Below are positions 7,901 to 16,405 of a DNA stretch of 64,000 bases, one piece after another; the stretch's first letter is position 1; each line of letters begins with the position of its first letter. A program made the position numbers and the translations under genes. The notes below the pieces were generated by a model. That model made no database searches. It was not told the origin of the DNA and saw only the letters and a program-made list of their open reading frames with translations. Source of the DNA: Paenibacillus puerhi (GTDB lineage Bacteria; Bacillota; Bacilli; Paenibacillales; NBRC-103111); the NCBI RefSeq assembly GCF_009846885.1, contig NZ_WUWM01000024.1, forward strand, positions 1 through 64,000, written 5' to 3'.

Positions 7901-10527
7901 AAGAAACGGCCGGCTACGAGCCTTATCTGGTTGTGAATCCATCGTCGGATGCGGCGCTTGCCGATCTGAAGGTAGCCGGAGGGACGTTGTCACCTGCCTT
8001 CGATCCTGCGGTGGACAGCTATACCGTACGCGTACCGAACGCTACGTCGAGCGTCAAGGTTCTGCCGACCGCAGCCGCCAAGCATTCGGCTATCGCCGTG
8101 AATGCAGCCGCAGTCGTCAGCGGCACCTTGTCGGCGGACATTCCGCTCTCGGTCGGCGAGAATGTGATCACGGTGTCGCTGAAGGCCCAGGACGGGACTC
8201 CGCGCTCGTACACGATTACGGTGATCCGGGATTTGCCGAACCTTACAAAGCTTGCATCGCTTCAGCTGATGGAAACGGCCATTGCGCCTGCGTTCTCACC
8301 AGACATTGACAGCTACTCGGCAACCGTCTCTGCCAGCGTGTACAGCGTGAGCGTAAGCGCCTTGGCTGAAGACCCGCTAGCCAAAGTGACGGTGAATGGC
8401 TCTCCTCTGGCGCGCGGCAGCGTATCGGAGAACATCGATCTGAACTGGGGCGATCAGGATATCGTGATCGGTGTCGAGGCTCAGAACGGGGATACCGCCA
8501 GTTACCAGTTACGCGTCACCCGGAAACGGTCGGACCGGTCCGACCTGGCGTCCCTGAAGCTCGCAGGTATTGAAGTGACACCATCCTTCTCTCCGGATGT
8601 GTCTATCTATCGTGCGACGGTCAGCAGCAGCGTCTATGAGACGGCTGTAAGCGCAACGGCTGGCGACCCGATGGCCCGGGTAACGGTCAACGGCATCCAG
8701 ACGGAGGGCGGCATGGAGGTGCCTGTAGCTCTGCAGACGGGAAGCAACACGATACGGGTACATGTAACCCCGCATGACGGAAGCGAAGGACGCACTTATA
8801 CGGTTCTGGTAGACCGTGCGGACTCCGACGATGCCTCGCTCCGCAAGCTGACGCTGTGGGCAGGCGGTACCGAACTGGCGCTTACCCCGGCATTCGATCC
8901 GCAGACAGGCAGCTATTCGGTCTCTGTGCCGTATAGCGTGACCGAGATTGTTGCCGAAGCCGAAACTCAGCAGCAGCGAGCCGAGCTGACGATCAACGGG
9001 ATAGTCGCGAATAGCGGCGAAAAGACAGGCCCATTCGCCCTGAGTGTAGGGGAGAATGTATGGAAAGCTTCTGTGACAGCACCAGACGGGCATACCGAAA
9101 AAACGTACGAGGTACGTATCCGTCGGGAAGCTCAAAGTAAGCAGGATGAAGAGTCGTCCGGATCGACCGGATCTTCCGGGTCGCCGTCAGGCGGCGGCGC
9201 GTCCCCTTCCCCAGCCACGGCTGTGGAGAACAACGGCGTTACGGTGAGCACGGAGCCCGTCCGCAGCACATTGGCAGACGGCAGGAAGCTGGATTCGGTT
9301 GTACTGGGCTTTGATCAGCTAAGCAAGGCTGTGGATCAGGCGCGCAGCGGCAAGCTGGGACGCATCCTGCTGAAGGTAGCCTCGTCCGGCAGCGATCAGG
9401 CCGATGCCTACGAGCTGAAGCTTGATGCAAGGACGGTCAGAGAGATGGCGTCAGCCGGTACCACCCTCGAATTGAATTTCCCTGGTGCCGCGCTTGAGCT
9501 GCCAGCCTCTTCCCTCGAAGGGCTGAAGGGCCGCTCGGAGGGGATCAGCATACGTGTAGAACCGCTTGCGGATGAACAGGATAGAGCTCAGACGCTGGCG
9601 CGACTAATCGCGGACCAAGGGGTTCAACGTCTGACTTCCGGAGCTCGTCCGGCCTGGATCGGTACGCCGATTCGGATCGAGACGAACTTCACAGGCGAAC
9701 AAAGCTGGCTGCAATTCCCTCTTGCGGGGGACGCCGCCGGTCACAGTAGCAAGGGCGAGGAAGCGCAATATGCCGTTTATGTGGAGCATAGCGACGGGGA
9801 AAAGGTCGTGAAGCCAGGCAAGGTAGCGGCAGGGAATGCCGGACAACCGGCAGCCGTGCAGATTCAGGTCAGCAAGTTCAGCACGTTTACCGTCCTGCGT
9901 CTGCCTTCTGCTAAAGCAGCGGAGCCAGCTTATATATCGGGCTACGAGGATGGAACCTTCCGTCCGGGTCAATCGGTCACCAGAGCTGAGCTGGCCGCGA
10001 TGCTGGTACGTTTGAGCGAGTCCAAGCTATCCGGTCTGACGGCCGGGAACCCCTTGTCCGACTTAGCAGGTCATTGGAGCGAGAAGGAGGTGAGCAAGCT
10101 CATCGCTGCAGGTATTCTGGAAGGCTATGAGGACGGGACGTTCCACCCTGACCGCTTCGTGAGCAGAGGGGAACTGGCCGCGCTGCTGGACAGATGGTCG
10201 GCTTGGATGGATCGGACGGCAGAAGATGGCGAAGCGGCTAGTGGCGGGACGACTGGGGAGTCTGACTTCCGCGACATCGCAGGTCATTGGGCTGAGGCAT
10301 CAATCCTGGCCGGCAGCCGCTCCGGCTGGCTGAAAGGATATCCGGACGGTACATTCCGTGCGGGCGAGCCGTTGACCCGCGCCGAAGCCGTGACTGCCCT
10401 GAACCGGCTTCTCGGCCGGACGGCCCAGCCGCTGCAAGGCAAGCCGGATTGGCCGGATGTTCCTGCCGATCACTGGGCAGCAGAAGCTATTAGGGCTGCA
10501 AGCCGCAGCTATCAAGCCAACCAATAA
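4912..10527 (+). CDS. giant SLH-anchored exoprotein with TIM-barrel-like, CBM96 and cadherin-like domains
   Basis: This 1871-residue protein is secreted and cell-wall bound. Approximate order: signal peptide (1-32, ending VYAAS); two Ig-like domains (35-225); a TIM-barrel-like glycosidase region (230-543); a fibronectin-III domain (546-645); a cadherin-like beta-sandwich (752-843); a DNRLRE/CBM96 module (854-1006); four more cadherin-like repeats (1014-1405); a Ser/Gly linker (1408-1438); an uncharacterised domain (1443-1668); three SLH modules (1673-1870), each with a GYxDGTF motif. The barrel has D355-x4-D360-x-E362 in a GVNVDIEPY strand, resembling the acidic strand-4 motif of GH18-like enzymes. 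An AAGGGTGA ribosome site precedes ATG 4912. A perfect cre site upstream suggests glucose repression. It probably binds and attacks a polysaccharide at the cell surface; the substrate is unknown. The next gene shares the barrel and CBM96 types. Confidence 0.85.
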   Translation: MWQRLFRLHLVLMLTLALAIPGGLSAVSKVYAASGITIDAPADGATVGAGIVRISGTYTQVYELKLFIGGSRQVDVQTYDPDGDNTGTWHYDFNTTGYSGPVQLNARGLDVETRYGVWSPVLTLNVNNTAASAPKVTIVSPGEGISLSGIVPIRVKALSDSPIQKVEVRINGGAWQEAALDGSEYKLDWNTQGIGDKTSSIEARAFSQSGKKGSSLTTYAKVGAGTNETLKIENQDRSMWLWEAATYNILMNPGSRNVLDALLKDTETFDSEPVKVLYFAVGPYAGMDILEDGRDRLRDFIAWAHDRGYQVQACIAGGTSPPFLGAYSEYHDVAIAHFEQVLNYNISSEPNERFDGVNVDIEPYISPDFKLQYPSLQIQYLDLMARMMERRNATGMNAPVGPAIPKWYDTSDQSKEITWNGETKWLSEHVQDITDYISIMDYRDTADGSAGIIAGAAGEIAYANKIGKPNSVVIGVETLDIANSGDPETITFREEGRIVMEQELDKVYAAFAGDPSFGGIAMHHYDSIRWLPSHWGPDGVFWEPPADNEPPSAVSVNPTAAAQDYQTITLSYGRAYDNGEIERYIVYRSTTPEFIPSPELIAGTSRSLSFKDIGLLPNTTYYYKVAAIDLKGNIGPASAQTKATTGHTDLKPMIVSSIQIIRGATNAAAHLTVVDKDTLQPLVAEVNGRFTFAGGKYVGAFSSADGKVSLTSEQIPKGYQIGFEPRRVAASGYYWAQAYDRPHTAVATPRVRLSQLALSAGALTEAFSADKAHYTATIPANETALRLTPTAEKSGTTIAVNGHMVASGTASPTIPLHEGENRIVIQTFGPDSITDSYTVTINRSGPVDNVFKAVEDAYVFQNAVSANYGTEPTLDIVDIPNAAGGGDRMSFVKFDLRKYTDPIQQVTLNVYAPAAIAANVDVTVAGYDADNWSEGTINWTNKPSTPSVAKVGTLKIRQAGWYSLDVTSFVKTQTDGVVTLRLADDTTKSTLVQFYSKETAGYEPYLVVNPSSDAALADLKVAGGTLSPAFDPAVDSYTVRVPNATSSVKVLPTAAAKHSAIAVNAAAVVSGTLSADIPLSVGENVITVSLKAQDGTPRSYTITVIRDLPNLTKLASLQLMETAIAPAFSPDIDSYSATVSASVYSVSVSALAEDPLAKVTVNGSPLARGSVSENIDLNWGDQDIVIGVEAQNGDTASYQLRVTRKRSDRSDLASLKLAGIEVTPSFSPDVSIYRATVSSSVYETAVSATAGDPMARVTVNGIQTEGGMEVPVALQTGSNTIRVHVTPHDGSEGRTYTVLVDRADSDDASLRKLTLWAGGTELALTPAFDPQTGSYSVSVPYSVTEIVAEAETQQQRAELTINGIVANSGEKTGPFALSVGENVWKASVTAPDGHTEKTYEVRIRREAQSKQDEESSGSTGSSGSPSGGGASPSPATAVENNGVTVSTEPVRSTLADGRKLDSVVLGFDQLSKAVDQARSGKLGRILLKVASSGSDQADAYELKLDARTVREMASAGTTLELNFPGAALELPASSLEGLKGRSEGISIRVEPLADEQDRAQTLARLIADQGVQRLTSGARPAWIGTPIRIETNFTGEQSWLQFPLAGDAAGHSSKGEEAQYAVYVEHSDGEKVVKPGKVAAGNAGQPAAVQIQVSKFSTFTVLRLPSAKAAEPAYISGYEDGTFRPGQSVTRAELAAMLVRLSESKLSGLTAGNPLSDLAGHWSEKEVSKLIAAGILEGYEDGTFHPDRFVSRGELAALLDRWSAWMDRTAEDGEAASGGTTGESDFRDIAGHWAEASILAGSRSGWLKGYPDGTFRAGEPLTRAEAVTALNRLLGRTAQPLQGKPDWPDVPADHWAAEAIRAASRSYQANQ

Positions 10528-10563
10528 TCGCAGAGTTTCGCTGCAGCAAAGAACCTGGCGAGT

Positions 10564-10593
10564 GCGGGGGACGGGAGCATCCCAGCCCCCCGC
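10564..10593 (+). terminator. strong GC hairpin without U-tract
   Basis: GCGGGGG (10564-10570) pairs with CCCCCGC (10587-10593), enclosing a GGG/CCC inner stem. There is no T run, so termination is uncertain. It may protect or separate the transcripts of the two secreted-protein genes. Confidence 0.3.
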
Positions 10594-10670
10594 CGCTTAG
10601 GTGCAGAATAGGGGTGGGCAGACAGCCAGACATCGTACTATTACATCTCAAACTAGTAGGAGGTTTATTC

Positions 10671-12308
10671 ATGAAAAAAACGAGGTTACGCTTTTTCCGT
10701 TCCATAGGCATGTGTATCGCCGCAGCGCTGCTGCTCGCCGTCTCCGTCTTGTCGACAGGAGGACAACCGGCCCAGGCTGCCGAGTCCAGCTGGTGGCCGG
10801 ATGGAAGCGATGTCGCATCGGATGCGCGCGCCGTGTGGGTGTATTATTCCAAAGAATACGATGTGAACTACAACACGGATCAAAAAGCGCTGGATGCGGT
10901 AACCGATATGCGCAATAAAAATATTGATGTCATCATTGCTTCTGTGACGGCTGCGGACATGGAAGGGCTATCCAACCCCGCGGCACCGAGAACGGCGCGT
11001 CTTCAACTGATGATTAACCAGGCGAAGTCCTATGGAATGGTCGTCTATATCGGCTATTGGGAGGACGCGTGGGTTGCTGACAATCACCAGAACAACCGGT
11101 ATACCATGGTGGATCATGTAATTAATTTCAATAATCAGAACGGCTCCAATACGGATGTCGTGGGAGTTGTGACGGATTATGAAATGAACTGCAAAACGGT
11201 TGAAGTCGAAGGCGTTAAGCAGACCGACTGCTCTGCCCGAGCGAAGGACAAGTATGAGTCATGGCGGTTGTTTCACCATAATCTGAAGAACCGTATCGGA
11301 GCCAATCCGCTAAAGCTGCTGGTGACCATCCCTGATCCGGACTCTTTCATCAGGAGCTGCGTGGACTGTGACGCCGCCTGGCTGGCGAATCAGGGGATCA
11401 CAACAAACAACAACGGCAGCACGTATAAAGGGGATGTCGCGTATTTCTCTTCATATAACGGCGTAACCTTTGCGGATGCGCTCGTCGGAATGTACTATCG
11501 CGCCAATGCTAACCAAATCAGGGATGCCGCTCATGACGATGTGGTGGAATCGAACGGAATGGCCAAGCCTGTGCCGATAGTCGTTGGCTTCAGCGCGGGT
11601 CATAATACGACGACCGACCCTACGCTAACTACCGTTCAAGCTGTGTTGGATACTGTTCAAGCCATCGAAGACGAGCGTGCGGCATATCCGAAGGTCGTAC
11701 TGGGCACGATGGCTTGGAGATGGGATAAGACGGAAACGCCTGAAGGGGAATACCGCGAGCTGATGCCATCGACCCCTCCCGGCACGAACATCCCGATCCA
11801 TTACTACGCCTCCGAGGATGCCTTTGTTCGAAGCGGCACGTTTGCGAGCACGAATTACGGCTCGGAGCCCCTGCTCGAAATCAAGGATGGACCGAATACT
11901 ACGGGCGGGGCGGACGTTGATCGAATCGCCTATGTCAAAGTCAACGCAGGGGCCTATCCCGGTACGTCGGTAACGTCTGCGAAGCTGCATTTCTTCGTAG
12001 GAACCGCCGTTTCGGATTCGTCCGTCCCCTTTGTACCTATAACGGTCCAAGGATTGACCGACGACAGCTGGAGCGAGCAGACGGTCACCTGGTCGACGCG
12101 TCCGAGCAGCTCCGGCGCGACTACGCTGGGCACCGTTCAAGTCTCGGGAGCAGGCTGGTATTCGCTGGACGTGACGGCCTATGTAAATTCACAGATGGCC
12201 GACAAGACGCTGACGTTCCGGCTGTCTGACGAAGCGACGAAAGATCGGCTTGTACGCTTGTGGAGCCGGGAGTACGGCATCAACGAGCCTTACGTGTCTT
12301 TTAACTAA
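10671..12308 (+). CDS. secreted TIM-barrel-like protein with C-terminal CBM96/DNRLRE domain
   Basis: This 545-residue protein has an AGGAGGT ribosome site (10658-10664) before ATG 10671. It starts with a signal peptide (about 1-36, cleaved after QPAQA). Residues 45-370 form a barrel-like domain with a strand reading VVTDYEM; D169 and E171 match the D-x-E pair of the neighbouring giant protein. Residues 376-545 are a DNRLRE/CBM96 carbohydrate-binding module (EDAFVRSGTFASTNYGSEP, then WSEQTVTWSTRPS). The four cysteines clustered at SCVDCDAAW and NCKT/DCSAR could form disulfides. It lacks SLH modules, so it would be released or held by its binding module. It probably acts on the same unknown polysaccharide as the protein before it. 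Confidence 0.75.
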   Translation: MKKTRLRFFRSIGMCIAAALLLAVSVLSTGGQPAQAAESSWWPDGSDVASDARAVWVYYSKEYDVNYNTDQKALDAVTDMRNKNIDVIIASVTAADMEGLSNPAAPRTARLQLMINQAKSYGMVVYIGYWEDAWVADNHQNNRYTMVDHVINFNNQNGSNTDVVGVVTDYEMNCKTVEVEGVKQTDCSARAKDKYESWRLFHHNLKNRIGANPLKLLVTIPDPDSFIRSCVDCDAAWLANQGITTNNNGSTYKGDVAYFSSYNGVTFADALVGMYYRANANQIRDAAHDDVVESNGMAKPVPIVVGFSAGHNTTTDPTLTTVQAVLDTVQAIEDERAAYPKVVLGTMAWRWDKTETPEGEYRELMPSTPPGTNIPIHYYASEDAFVRSGTFASTNYGSEPLLEIKDGPNTTGGADVDRIAYVKVNAGAYPGTSVTSAKLHFFVGTAVSDSSVPFVPITVQGLTDDSWSEQTVTWSTRPSSSGATTLGTVQVSGAGWYSLDVTAYVNSQMADKTLTFRLSDEATKDRLVRLWSREYGINEPYVSFN

Positions 12309-12350
12309 TGGCTCTGTTAAATTTAAATGTTGATTTCTATATAATAATTA

Positions 12351-12386
12351 GGGGAACCTCATCTGTTGAGGTTCCCCGTTCTTCTT
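12351..12386 (+). terminator. rho-independent terminator
   Basis: GGGGAACCTCA (12351-12361) and TGAGGTTCCCC (12367-12377) form a perfect 11-bp stem with a 5-base loop, followed by GTTCTTCTTC. It ends the secreted-protein gene 40 bases upstream and may also stop readthrough from the convergent MepB gene. Confidence 0.75.
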
Positions 12387-12455
12387 CAACTAACGCACCT
12401 GATTCGTTAAAGTGTTAAACTTCACAAACTGTTAGCCGCTCAGGGATATCCAATT

Positions 12456-12965
12456 TTAGTTAGAATATAGCTTTAATAGTTCTTCTATTGGAAAACTGTT
12501 TGTATTGTTCATCTTAACAAAATATGCTAACTGCCATTTTTGTGTTTCGATAGCTTGTTTGCTAGTGGGATTATCCCAACTAGGGTAAACTCTAATTGCC
12601 ATTTTTCCTTTTGCAGTGGCTGTTTTTAGGATATTTTGTTTTACAAGAACTTCTTTTGGAAATACGAATTGTCCAAAATTATTATTACTAGTAAAAGTAT
12701 TGATAACTAATAAATCAGTAGCCTTTTCATATGAAAAGGCTTGGTTTTTATTATCTCCATCTTTTTCCCAAAAAGCAACAAACTGACCTATCTTGTTAGG
12801 TGTTATTTTTGCTACTCTAAATCTAACCGATTTTGAATTTAGTTGAAACACACCAGCCCCATAATCTGAGTTTTGAGCTTCTTCTCGAATAGCATTTATA
12901 GTTAAGTGATTTGGTTCATAAAAAAATTTGTTTACATATGTTAACGCCTTATAAAATTCATTCAC
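12456..12965 (-). CDS. MepB-family protein
   Basis: This 169-residue protein matches the MepB family: FVAFWEKDGDN in the middle, then GQFVFPKEVLVKQNIL and GKMAIRVYPSWDNP near the C-terminus. The start is GTG 12965 with AAGGAG nine bases before it. MepB is named after the third gene of the staphylococcal mepRAB efflux operon, but its own function is not established. No MepA-like pump is next to it here. The gene is much richer in A and T than the flanking DNA and sits beside a transposase relic, so it was probably acquired horizontally. Confidence 0.75.
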   Translation of the reverse strand: MNEFYKALTYVNKFFYEPNHLTINAIREEAQNSDYGAGVFQLNSKSVRFRVAKITPNKIGQFVAFWEKDGDNKNQAFSYEKATDLLVINTFTSNNNFGQFVFPKEVLVKQNILKTATAKGKMAIRVYPSWDNPTSKQAIETQKWQLAYFVKMNNTNSFPIEELLKLYSN

Positions 12966-13101
12966 TGCTTTGTACTCCTTATTGTTTATACTACGTAATT
13001 CAATGCCTTCTTGAATAGAATAGGCTAATCATAAAATACCGTCAAAATTTTCTTATTTTATCACGTTTCTTATCTAGCTATCCTGTTCCGTTAATTGGAA
13101 C

Positions 13102-13446
13102 CTAAATTGCTAATTTTGATAAGCGTAAACTGTGGTATGTTTCTTTCACTTCAAAAACAAATGATGTCAAAAGAAACTCTTTGATGTTATGTTTTGTATT
13201 TTGCTGATAATATCTTGTGTCTCCAATAAAAAAGCGTAACCCAAGTAACCCTACGATTTCCGCTGATTTTCGTAGGGAATATTCTTTAAACATACATTCA
13301 ACAAAGGTAATCCATTCGTTTCCTTTTCGAGTTCGGAACAGAATCGAAGGTCCAACATAGCGTTTTACCCATTGAAACACTCGCTCTTTATCTGTATGTG
13401 ATAATTTATCGATATGTTTTAATAAATTGCTAAACGCTTTGCTCAT
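13102..13446 (-). pseudogene. IS1595-family transposase relic, internally deleted and frameshifted
   Basis: The frame from ATG 13446 (AGGAGAG six bases before it) gives an N-terminus typical of IS1595 transposases (LLKHIDKLSHTDKERVFQWVKRYV). It joins directly to FRTRKGNEWITFVECMFKEYSLRKSAEIVG, without the zinc-ribbon region expected between them. It then leaves frame. The adjacent frame continues VTWVTLFYWRHKILSAKYKT and stops, which is the expected next block of this family. So it carries an internal deletion, a one-base shift near 13245 and loss of the catalytic C-terminal half. It is inactive unless its 114-residue product has been reused. AT-rich like the neighbouring MepB gene. Confidence 0.7.
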
Positions 13447-13515
13447 TTCGAACTCTCCTATACGAATGTTTGTCCCCATTATAACATAAATTGGAAATGA
13501 ACCAAATATAGACAT

Positions 13516-14006
13516 TTAAAAGGGCCTAACTAATAACTGAGCATGTTTGCTACGCTCTGCTTGGAGGAAGGACACTCGAGTCTGCTGCCATGGCCATACC
13601 GGACCGTTGCCATGCGACGACGCGAAAGGTACTTGGAGTGCGCGGGCGTTGGCTAACCATTGCTGACTAAGGAGACCGATTCAGCTGCGGGGGCGTGCGT
13701 CGGAGTGACGCCTGCCTGAACCGACAGCCGGATCATCCGGCGGTATGAGGCAAGACTAGGCGCTTGCAAGGCACGAGCAGAGCTGTTAAGGGACGAAATT
13801 GAGCTAATCGACAATAGCGGAATTGCGGGGCGTTATCTTCTGGTTTTTCTCGTGAAGGGGGAAAACAAGGATAAACGAGCCGTAGCTCCGCTATTTTTCT
13901 GTTTCAAATGCAGGCCCTCTGCAGGCATCATGCGTATCCCGGTACAATGTTCCCGAAGTAACGTTACTTGTCCCAATACCCGCATCGGTAATCGAGATCC
14001 GAGATC
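13516..14006. other. non-coding GC-rich spacer
   Basis: No gene is supported. The part from about 13955 to 14006 (beginning GAAGTAACGTT) is shared, in the same orientation, with 49930-49976 and belongs to the left flank of a dispersed repeat locus. The rest shows nothing I can identify. Confidence 0.5.
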
Positions 14007-14324
14007 GGCTAACGGACATGGCGGAGGTTGTCGATTCATTGTGGACGGCAGCGCAGTTAAGTAAAGGCTGATCGTAACGGACACCACAGTCGCTATTTCA
14101 CAAAAATGGGGCCTGTTCAAATTGTAACGGACATAGACGACCTTACTTACGTCAAAACCGCATAGAATGGGCGGAAATGCACCAAATAGCGTCATCTGAG
14201 TCCGTTAGATTTTCAATATCGCGAAAATGCTTCAAATAGAGACGCTGAGGTCCGTTAGCGAAAGCAGAACGTTTCAACTCAGTTACTCACAATGAATCGA
14301 CAACCTCCGATATGTCCGTTAGCC
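14007..14324 (+). repeat. dispersed palindromic element, copy A (core 14024-14307)
   Basis: The 284-bp core begins GAGGTTGTCGATTCATTGTG and ends with its exact reverse complement. The inverted repeat extends outward to about 37 bp with two mismatches (14007-14043 and 14288-14324). Inside, TAACGGAC occurs at 14010, 14075 and 14125 on the plus strand. TCCGTTA occurs at 14201, 14251 and 14315, so the element is a symmetric array with 50-bp inner spacing. Each unit carries a CTATTT block 10-20 bases after TAACGGAC. The same core occurs at 50104-50387 (inverted) and 62534-62817. Open frames within it are chance products. Confidence 0.9.
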
Positions 14325-14926
14325 GTAACCACGCCCCCGCTCCTATGTTCCTCCATTATTACCTTACTTTCAGATTGCTCTACTTGAAGGCGAGTGGCAA
14401 AGTCGGCTAAGTAGTCACTTAGTACCTAGTAGCTCACTATTTCATTGTCCAGAATCAAAAAGTCTGAGAATGTGCATGTATTTCAACCCTCATTTTCTTG
14501 GAGAGAGCAAAGCCTACATTCATACAGGCTTTAAAGCGTCTTTTCCGGTAAACGGCAAATATCGATCCGAATTCATGTAGATTTGTCGGCATTTGAATCA
14601 ATCCTATTGAATCTGGTGAAAAAGCTGCACACTCGCAGGTTCTACTCCTTCTCTTCCGGTCGCGTAGCCTTCCCAGCTCCCCTGCGCTTGCGCTGAAGAT
14701 GAATTTACGGTGCGGGGATGCAGTGCGGGGTTCGACCGATGCCATGCAGCACCGCGAATCGTGCTTGAGAATCGAGCGTGTCCGAACGTTCAACTTGTCC
14801 CGCTTTGGCAAGTCCGGGCGGCCCTTCCTAGCCCCTTTACGGCAACGATACAGAGGCTTTCCCCTTCACAATTAGCGGCAGAGAGCCGATAATAACAGCG
14901 AGAAGATGGAAAGCGAGGGTTGCTTC
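14325..14926. other. non-coding spacer with conserved right flank of the repeat locus
   Basis: TGTCCGTTAGCCGTAACC followed by TCCATTATTACC and GCTCTACT (14313 to about 14390) is also found at 50722-50766 in the same orientation. The remaining 500 bases contain only weak frames on both strands with no family match or ribosome site, and I do not call a gene there. Confidence 0.5.
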
Positions 14927-16402
14927 GTGACAAAGAAGGATTCGGACGAGCAGCTGCAGCTCTTTTTCAAACAGGACCCGCAATATCTAAAAAAATATGT
15001 CAGGGAGCATCCTGAAAATAAAATGGCCTGGTATTTACTGGGCAGGGAATATGAGGCACAGGGCAAGCAGGGGAAAGCCCTCTATTGCTATGGGCAAGCC
15101 GGGGAAGTGTATGAGGCATACGAGGAGCAGAAAATCTCGCTGCCGGTCATGCCGGAGAACGGAGAGCAGGCCCTTCATCCGCAGGAAGAGAAGCATCCAG
15201 GACGAAAACGGTGGAGGCGGTGGATACTGGCCCTCAGCCGCACGGCTGTGCTGCTGCTGCTTGGAGTGGGGCTGCTGCTGGCGCCGGGTCTATCCATTTC
15301 GGACCGCCACGAGCCTGGGCCGTTCGAAGAGCCTGCTGCGATCCCGGCCGACATGACGACTGCCCAGCTGCAGGCCGGGCATGTCTATTACTGGCTGGGA
15401 AGCAAAGCGAAGGAGGGCATAGGCGGAGCTCTGCAGCATATGCTGCTGCAGGAGCGGCTATCCAGCTTCGGCATTCTCGTCCGGGGCGTGCCGCTGGCGG
15501 ACTCGGCTTGGATCGAATGGCTGAGGAAACCGGAGCCCCTGCTGTCTGTAGAAGCTGCAGATGATGCATCGCGCCAGCAGATCAGCTATCATGACGCGGA
15601 GAGCTGCAGCTGCGAGCCTACCGATGCACAGCGGGCGGAAGGGATCGTTGCCGGCTGGATAGCCCAGCGCGAGCAGCAGGCTGTGCTGCGTTCCGCCTTT
15701 GCCTCCTACTTGAAGAGGAACGGTCGGCCGCCAGCGGAGGCGGCGCAGCTCACTGCGGATTATCCGAATAATATACTCCCGGGCCTCACACCTTATATGC
15801 AGGAGCTTTTTGAGCGAGATAAAGCTTCTATGGCTTTGGAGATGGAGGCGTGGAATAAGGCTGCCGCCGCTGGGGCAGAGCCTGCGGAAGCGGCACAAGA
15901 AGCCCGAAGGGCGTCTAAGGCAAAGGCGGAGCTGCCGGAAGGACTGGTCGAGCCGCTGGAGCAGCCTCTGGAGATTCTGATCGACAAGGCAGCCCATCGG
16001 TTAGCGCTTGTGAGCGGGGGCATCGTGCTTCGCAGCTATCCGGTAGGTCTGGGAGGGTCCAAGACGCCGGAGGGCAGCTTCGAAATCTCCGAGAAAGTAC
16101 GCAACCCTAACGGGAAATCCGATGGGGATTTCGGCAACCGCGGGATGACCTTATCTGATACGCTCTATGCGATCCACGGAACCAACAGGCCTAGCAGTAT
16201 CGGCAAGGACCAGTCCCTCGGCTGCGTACGGATGCGTCAGGCTGATGTGGAGGAGCTGTTCGACATGGCGCCGATCGGCACGAAGGTTACGATAGGCAAA
16301 GGGCTTCTCCCATCGGCAACGTCCGTCAGTCCGTCGCCGATGAAGCTTCCCGTACAGGGGAAGGATACGAATCCTAACAAAGTATATCGATGGCTGGACT
16401 AG
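14927..16402 (+). CDS. membrane-anchored L,D-transpeptidase (YkuD)
   Basis: This is a cell-wall enzyme expected to cross-link peptidoglycan stem peptides by an L,D bond. The C-terminal YkuD domain (about residues 340-460) has the catalytic signature HGT followed by SLGCVRM, with the nucleophilic Cys in GC. A basic stretch and one membrane helix (about residues 88-115) place the catalytic part outside. The N-terminal 60 residues, inside the cell, look like a TPR-type helical repeat (NKMAWYLLGREYEAQGKQGKALYCYGQAG). The middle region is rich in Ala and Glu. I prefer GTG 14927 with GAGGG seven bases upstream; an in-frame ATG at 14906 is the alternative. The last 50 residues form a polar tail. Confidence 0.85.
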   Translation: MTKKDSDEQLQLFFKQDPQYLKKYVREHPENKMAWYLLGREYEAQGKQGKALYCYGQAGEVYEAYEEQKISLPVMPENGEQALHPQEEKHPGRKRWRRWILALSRTAVLLLLGVGLLLAPGLSISDRHEPGPFEEPAAIPADMTTAQLQAGHVYYWLGSKAKEGIGGALQHMLLQERLSSFGILVRGVPLADSAWIEWLRKPEPLLSVEAADDASRQQISYHDAESCSCEPTDAQRAEGIVAGWIAQREQQAVLRSAFASYLKRNGRPPAEAAQLTADYPNNILPGLTPYMQELFERDKASMALEMEAWNKAAAAGAEPAEAAQEARRASKAKAELPEGLVEPLEQPLEILIDKAAHRLALVSGGIVLRSYPVGLGGSKTPEGSFEISEKVRNPNGKSDGDFGNRGMTLSDTLYAIHGTNRPSSIGKDQSLGCVRMRQADVEELFDMAPIGTKVTIGKGLLPSATSVSPSPMKLPVQGKDTNPNKVYRWLD

Positions 16403-16405
16403 CCG

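Noticed and set aside
7177-10524. Many long reverse-strand frames within the giant exoprotein gene
   Set aside because: They are shadows of a GC-rich coding strand; none has a ribosome site or family motif.
13833-14195. Reverse-strand protein frame that recurs almost identically at 50216-50476
   Set aside because: Both frames lie inside copies of the palindromic element. Conservation is explained by the DNA repeat, there is no ribosome site, and copy C does not keep the frame as a gene.
14455-14811. 118-residue reverse-strand open frame
   Set aside because: No family resemblance, no ribosome site and no neighbouring operon; likely chance.
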